A stretch of 64,000 nt of DNA, from assembly GCF_031844705.1 (NCBI RefSeq), contig NZ_CP134609.1:5890001-5954000 (forward strand), written 5' to 3'. The translations under genes were made by a program, and so were the position numbers. The notes under the pieces were generated by a model. The model saw only the letters and a list, made by a program, of their open reading frames with translations. It searched no databases and was not told the origin of the DNA. The DNA is from Streptomyces sp. ITFR-16 (GTDB taxonomy: Bacteria; Actinomycetota; Actinomycetes; Streptomycetales; Streptomycetaceae). This document shows positions 61,801 through 64,000 of this stretch, one piece after another; position 1 is the stretch's first letter; every line of letters begins with the position of its first letter.

Positions 61801-63865
61801 CGACCGCTGCCCAGCCGCCGTCCGCCACACGCCGCTCGACGTGCGCGACCAGGGCGGCCGACGCCACCTCTCCGGCCGCGGCGCCTCCGGGCCCGTCCCG
61901 CCCCGCGAGATGGGACACGAACTCCCGGTGGTACAGGCGGTACACCGCCTGTCCGCCCTCCGAGTCCTCGACGATGTAGCGGCCGTAGGCGGACAGCACC
62001 CAGTCCACGTCGCTCTCCTCGTACGGCACCGCGCGGCCGCCCAGCGCGCCGGCGACCTCCTCCCAGACGCCTCCGGCGGGCATGCCGCGCCCGACCGCCC
62101 AGGCCAGTGCGGTCAGCAGGTCCCGGGCGGCGGAAGGCAGTTCGGTGCCGTCGGCCAGGACCCGGACCGGACCCGCCCGCAGGTCGTCCTCGAACGCGGC
62201 CTCGATGGACCCCGGCAGACCGTCCTGCCACCGCTCCTCCTCGGCGACCCGCCCCTCCGCCAGCAGCGAGCCCGTCACCAGCCGGGCGAACAGGAATCCG
62301 CCGCCCCCCGCCGCGGCCCGTGAGGCGACCGCCTCGCCCGCCTCCCGCGCCCGGCCCTCCGGCACACCGGCCGCCGCACACCGGCGGAACACGTACGCGG
62401 CGATGTCCTCCTGGGTGTGCGGCTCCCGCTCGAGGTCCGCAGTGGTGACGCCCGCGCCGATCAGCCGGGCCAGCGCGTCCGGCAGCGTCTCGTCCGCGCG
62501 CCCGTCGTCCGCCAGACGGCTGCGGAACGCGCGTTCGCGGGAGCCGAGCAGCACCGGGACCGTCCGGCTCAGCGGGAAGACCAGCTCCTCGATCATGCCC
62601 TGCAGGTGCTCGGCCGGTACCTCGTCCAGGCCGTCGATGACCAGGACCGGCTGAGGCGACAGCTCCCGCACCTCGGCCCGGAAATCGTCCGTGTTGCGGG
62701 GCCTGTGCAGGCCCAGGGCGCGGGCCAGCCGTGCTGCCGCCTGCACCGGGGTCAGGTCCCGTACGTGCACCGCCGCGAGCGTGCGCTCCGCCCGGACGCC
62801 CGGGTCCGGGTCGCCGTCGCGCAGCGCCCCGTTCTCCACGGCCCGCGCGCGCTGCTCCGGGTCCGCGAGCGTGGCGATACGGCCCAGCACGGCCGACTTC
62901 CCGCAGCCGGCGGGCCCGGTCACCAGGAACAGGCCGGGCGTGCCCTCGTCCATCCAGTCCACGATCCGGCCCAGCACCCCCGTACGGCCGGTGAAGAACC
63001 AGCCCTCCTCCAGGTGGCCGACCCCACGGGCCGCCTGCACCAGGTGCTCCACCAGCCGGGCCGGGGCCCCGGGGGTGTGGAGCGGATTGGGGAAGGCGGG
63101 CCGCCACTCGCCGATGGTGGCGGGGACCGGTGTCTGGCCCTCGCCCTGCCACCGCGTGGCGATGGCGCCCAGCAGGTCGGGGCCGCTGACGAGCGCATTG
63201 TGGTCGCTCCATGCGGAGCGGTACTCGTTGCCGGCCGGACCCGCCTTCAGTACCTCCGCCAGGGCGGCCAGCAGCGGGCCGCTGCCGTCCGAGGTCTCGT
63301 GGCTCTGACAACTCGCGAGGAAGCCGAGCCATTTGGCGTGTCCGGGTGCTGCGGACTCCTCCTCCCAGCGCCCGAGAGCCGTCTCCAGCGCCGGGACCGC
63401 GCCGCCGCCCGCGTAACAGGCGTCGATGATCACCAGTACGTGTTCGGCACCGGAGCCGACGGCTTCGCTGACGAGATCGTCGGCGGTCACGCCGTGCCGC
63501 GTCACCCTCGCCTTCCACTGCCCCGGGTCGTCGGCCGGCTTCAGGTCCGGGAGCACGAGCCGCGTCCGGCCGTCGACGCGCACCCCGTGCCCCGACCAGA
63601 TGACCAGAGCCGGTCTGGAGTCACCCGTGGCAACCCAGCCCTCGGACCACTCCTCGCACTCCGCGCGAAACGCGTCCGCCGAAGGGTCCCCGTCCCCCAC
63701 CTTCCGCGCCTCGTACCCCAACCCCTCCAGCAGCCCCACGATCTCGTCCATCTGGGCCCCGGCCCCCACGAGCCGTGGAAACCTCCCCCCGTCCGCGTAC
63801 TCCTCGCACACCACGCACAGCGCCGTGCCCGCCGGCTTCGGCCGGCCCTCTTCCTCGTGCGTCAT
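58823..63865 (-). CDS. caspase-like/STAND NTPase/TPR protein
   Basis: A 1,680-residue cytoplasmic protein with three recognisable parts. Residues about 12-200: caspase-fold peptidase with His93 in WSGHGV and Cys150 in IIDACYAGGG, the expected catalytic dyad. Residues about 285-560: STAND/NACHT-type P-loop NTPase, Walker A GPAGCGKS (317-324), Walker B VLVIDGLDE (407-415) and LLGSRER after it. Residues about 735-1340: twelve or so TPR-like repeats of ~48 residues (LARSLNNLA..GDREGAL). Residues 1340-1680: alpha-helical, unassigned. The plan is sensor (TPR), switch (NTPase) and effector (protease), as in prokaryotic conflict and programmed-death systems. It starts 2 bp after an upstream gene. Substrate and trigger are unknown. 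Confidence 0.9.
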   Translation of the reverse strand: MTHEEEGRPKPAGTALCVVCEEYADGGRFPRLVGAGAQMDEIVGLLEGLGYEARKVGDGDPSADAFRAECEEWSEGWVATGDSRPALVIWSGHGVRVDGRTRLVLPDLKPADDPGQWKARVTRHGVTADDLVSEAVGSGAEHVLVIIDACYAGGGAVPALETALGRWEEESAAPGHAKWLGFLASCQSHETSDGSGPLLAALAEVLKAGPAGNEYRSAWSDHNALVSGPDLLGAIATRWQGEGQTPVPATIGEWRPAFPNPLHTPGAPARLVEHLVQAARGVGHLEEGWFFTGRTGVLGRIVDWMDEGTPGLFLVTGPAGCGKSAVLGRIATLADPEQRARAVENGALRDGDPDPGVRAERTLAAVHVRDLTPVQAAARLARALGLHRPRNTDDFRAEVRELSPQPVLVIDGLDEVPAEHLQGMIEELVFPLSRTVPVLLGSRERAFRSRLADDGRADETLPDALARLIGAGVTTADLEREPHTQEDIAAYVFRRCAAAGVPEGRAREAGEAVASRAAAGGGGFLFARLVTGSLLAEGRVAEEERWQDGLPGSIEAAFEDDLRAGPVRVLADGTELPSAARDLLTALAWAVGRGMPAGGVWEEVAGALGGRAVPYEESDVDWVLSAYGRYIVEDSEGGQAVYRLYHREFVSHLAGRDGPGGAAAGEVASAALVAHVERRVADGGWAAVDPYVVRRLARHAAQAGEPGIELLRGLAERVTGAMPVLAQALRHFSERLGTDGDLDAAVTHAREALVLYRALEQTVPGSCTTSLVRTLINVANRCAEIGDLEGALVPAREAVALQRGIADAGGSASLPDLALALGTLGRRLHDIGDREGALTLTRDAADIYRGLAEEFPAVFRPRLAASLNNLAVSLAAVGQRRAAVPPAREAVEIHTELAASHPDEFLAPLASSLTNLAGSLKAVGSDASALPHAEEAVRVNRKVAERHPAVLRSSLAGSLTNLSVHREDVGDLAGCLAPAREAVELCQELVARHPAAFQPQLAGALHNLADRMSATGDREGALTTARDAARLFAGLASQHPDAFQPDLARSLTSLANKTADAGDRASAVLLAREAVRIQRELARDLPRASLPGLAAMLNNLAMHLVASGEPGEALSDAEEATALYGRLATEDPDAFLPELATALNNLGNHRASLGDVSGALAAGRESVAIRRDLAAEQPAVFRPDLATALINLAAHLNHAGDPAAGLRASEEAVALFRELVIPEPALRSALAGSLGTLARNLADTGSRKDSLAPAGEGVRILRELVGELSSAHLPNLALALHGLSRLLVMNEDGEGAVGAAREAVAAYRTLALENPGAFATDLVAALTNLSGNLARVGDHASAIEAYEECAAEFAEAHPATARRLGAERDIFLLGCPAPRPSEGVRALVSFLARGTGTGPDDGPDLVAVRARRALRGHGDPQAVRAAWEAETSGPAPGWLTLSAVTVDLVSSWMFAPNWPASRDFWSQNADTLGEERAATALEELALLDPRTARRHTALREAILAHGVTAAYDPLILAEQTAEWVNCTSWAESRAFLQAHPRILRARPPEDTPLAHLAVIEVARSEGLDAAYRIVEDRAALQAYVERALAAGDGNALLHAAAVEGQVFDDKLSSFTHAQAGMVLAGAVEGVVPDELATLLPRASDETRTRLLREIAALSVQHARPHGELWLRMVQALSGTA

Positions 63866-63867
63866 CG

Positions 63868-64000
63868 TCAGCCCCGCTCCAGGACCAGCACCAGGGCCGT
63901 CATCACCACATGGGACGAAACCCGGGTGCCGATCCGCACCCGGTGCCCGCCCGCCGGAAGTCCGCTGATCCGGGCGGTGTACAGCCCGCCGCCCCGGTTG
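63868..64000 (-). CDS. partial gene upstream of the caspase-STAND gene
   Basis: The minus strand is open from the window edge to a TGA at 63868, giving at least 43 C-terminal residues ending VVMTALVLVLERG, with LPAGGHRVRIGTRV before. Codon ends are almost all G or C. It lies 2 bp before the caspase gene start, so the two are almost certainly in one operon. The beta-rich look suggests a small sandwich domain or an effector-associated protein. The family cannot be told from this piece. Confidence 0.6.
   Translation of the reverse strand, partial: NRGGGLYTARISGLPAGGHRVRIGTRVSSHVVMTALVLVLERG

Noticed and set aside
60272-62323. Plus-strand frame opposite the TPR region of the STAND protein
   Set aside because: Gln/Arg/Gly-rich product that mirrors the repeated codons of the TPR array.
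1-64000. CRISPR array, insertion sequence, integrase or tRNA attachment site
   Set aside because: No regular repeats with spacers, no transposase or recombinase motifs and no tRNA-like sequence were seen.

Overview
The window is chromosomal DNA of a Streptomyces or close relative. The supports are very high G+C with strong G/C bias at third codon positions, GTG and TTG starts, purine-rich ribosome sites, many secreted or lipoprotein genes, and a typical actinobacterial gene set: GlnII beside GlnA-type nitrogen control, homodimeric AceE with an actinobacterial E2, PspA-PspAA, DUF3043, DUF4191 and MmpL/MmpS proteins. Most of it reads as conserved core chromosome. I saw no rRNA, tRNA, insertion sequence, prophage or CRISPR array.

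Layout. 1-5.1 kb: small lipoprotein, secreted DUF1996 protein, a divergent AhpD-like/MarR pair around a perfect inverted repeat, and a secreted GH29 alpha-L-fucosidase. 5.1-9.4 kb: NarL-type two-component system divergent from an MMPL transporter. 9.4-14.2 kb: orphan OmpR-type DNA-binding protein with a 39-residue peptide gene upstream, glnII with a GlnR-like box, and a coupled two-gene unit of a vWA protein (Ro60/TROVE-like layout) and an unknown partner. 14.4-19.5 kb: oxidoreductase, a MarR/hydrolase pair sharing a 33-bp palindrome, ArsC-like protein and small envelope or unknown proteins. 19.5-25 kb: glnA with a GlnR box, RDD and DUF4191 membrane proteins, lipA and lipB. 25-31.4 kb: TPR regulator, flavin oxidoreductase, TIGR01777 protein, GNAT, DUF4240 and WYL regulator. 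31.6-40.4 kb: aceE, a GntR/FCD regulator, the two-lipoyl-domain E2, lpdA and pepA. 40.6-49 kb: GH114 lipoprotein and late cobalamin genes (cobS, cobT, and cobU fused to a metallo-beta-lactamase-like domain) interleaved with an MprF-like protein, membrane proteins and a methyltransferase. 49-58.8 kb: HtrA-type protease, methyltransferase, DUF3043, then pspA-pspAA, a two-component system and an HAE1-type RND permease. 58.8-64 kb: a 1,680-residue caspase-like/STAND NTPase/TPR protein behind a gene cut by the window edge.

How the genes fit together. LipB and LipA make the lipoyl groups carried by the E2 protein, which works with AceE and Lpd; these genes lie within 15 kb. Both glutamine synthetases have GlnR-type sites, so nitrogen control covers both. 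PspA-PspAA, the adjacent two-component system, HtrA and the MprF-like protein form an envelope-stress neighbourhood. The most unusual content is the caspase-STAND-TPR operon at the right edge, which looks like a prokaryotic conflict or programmed-death module, and the vWA pair next to glnII.

No searches were run. Family names come from recognising motifs and architecture by eye.
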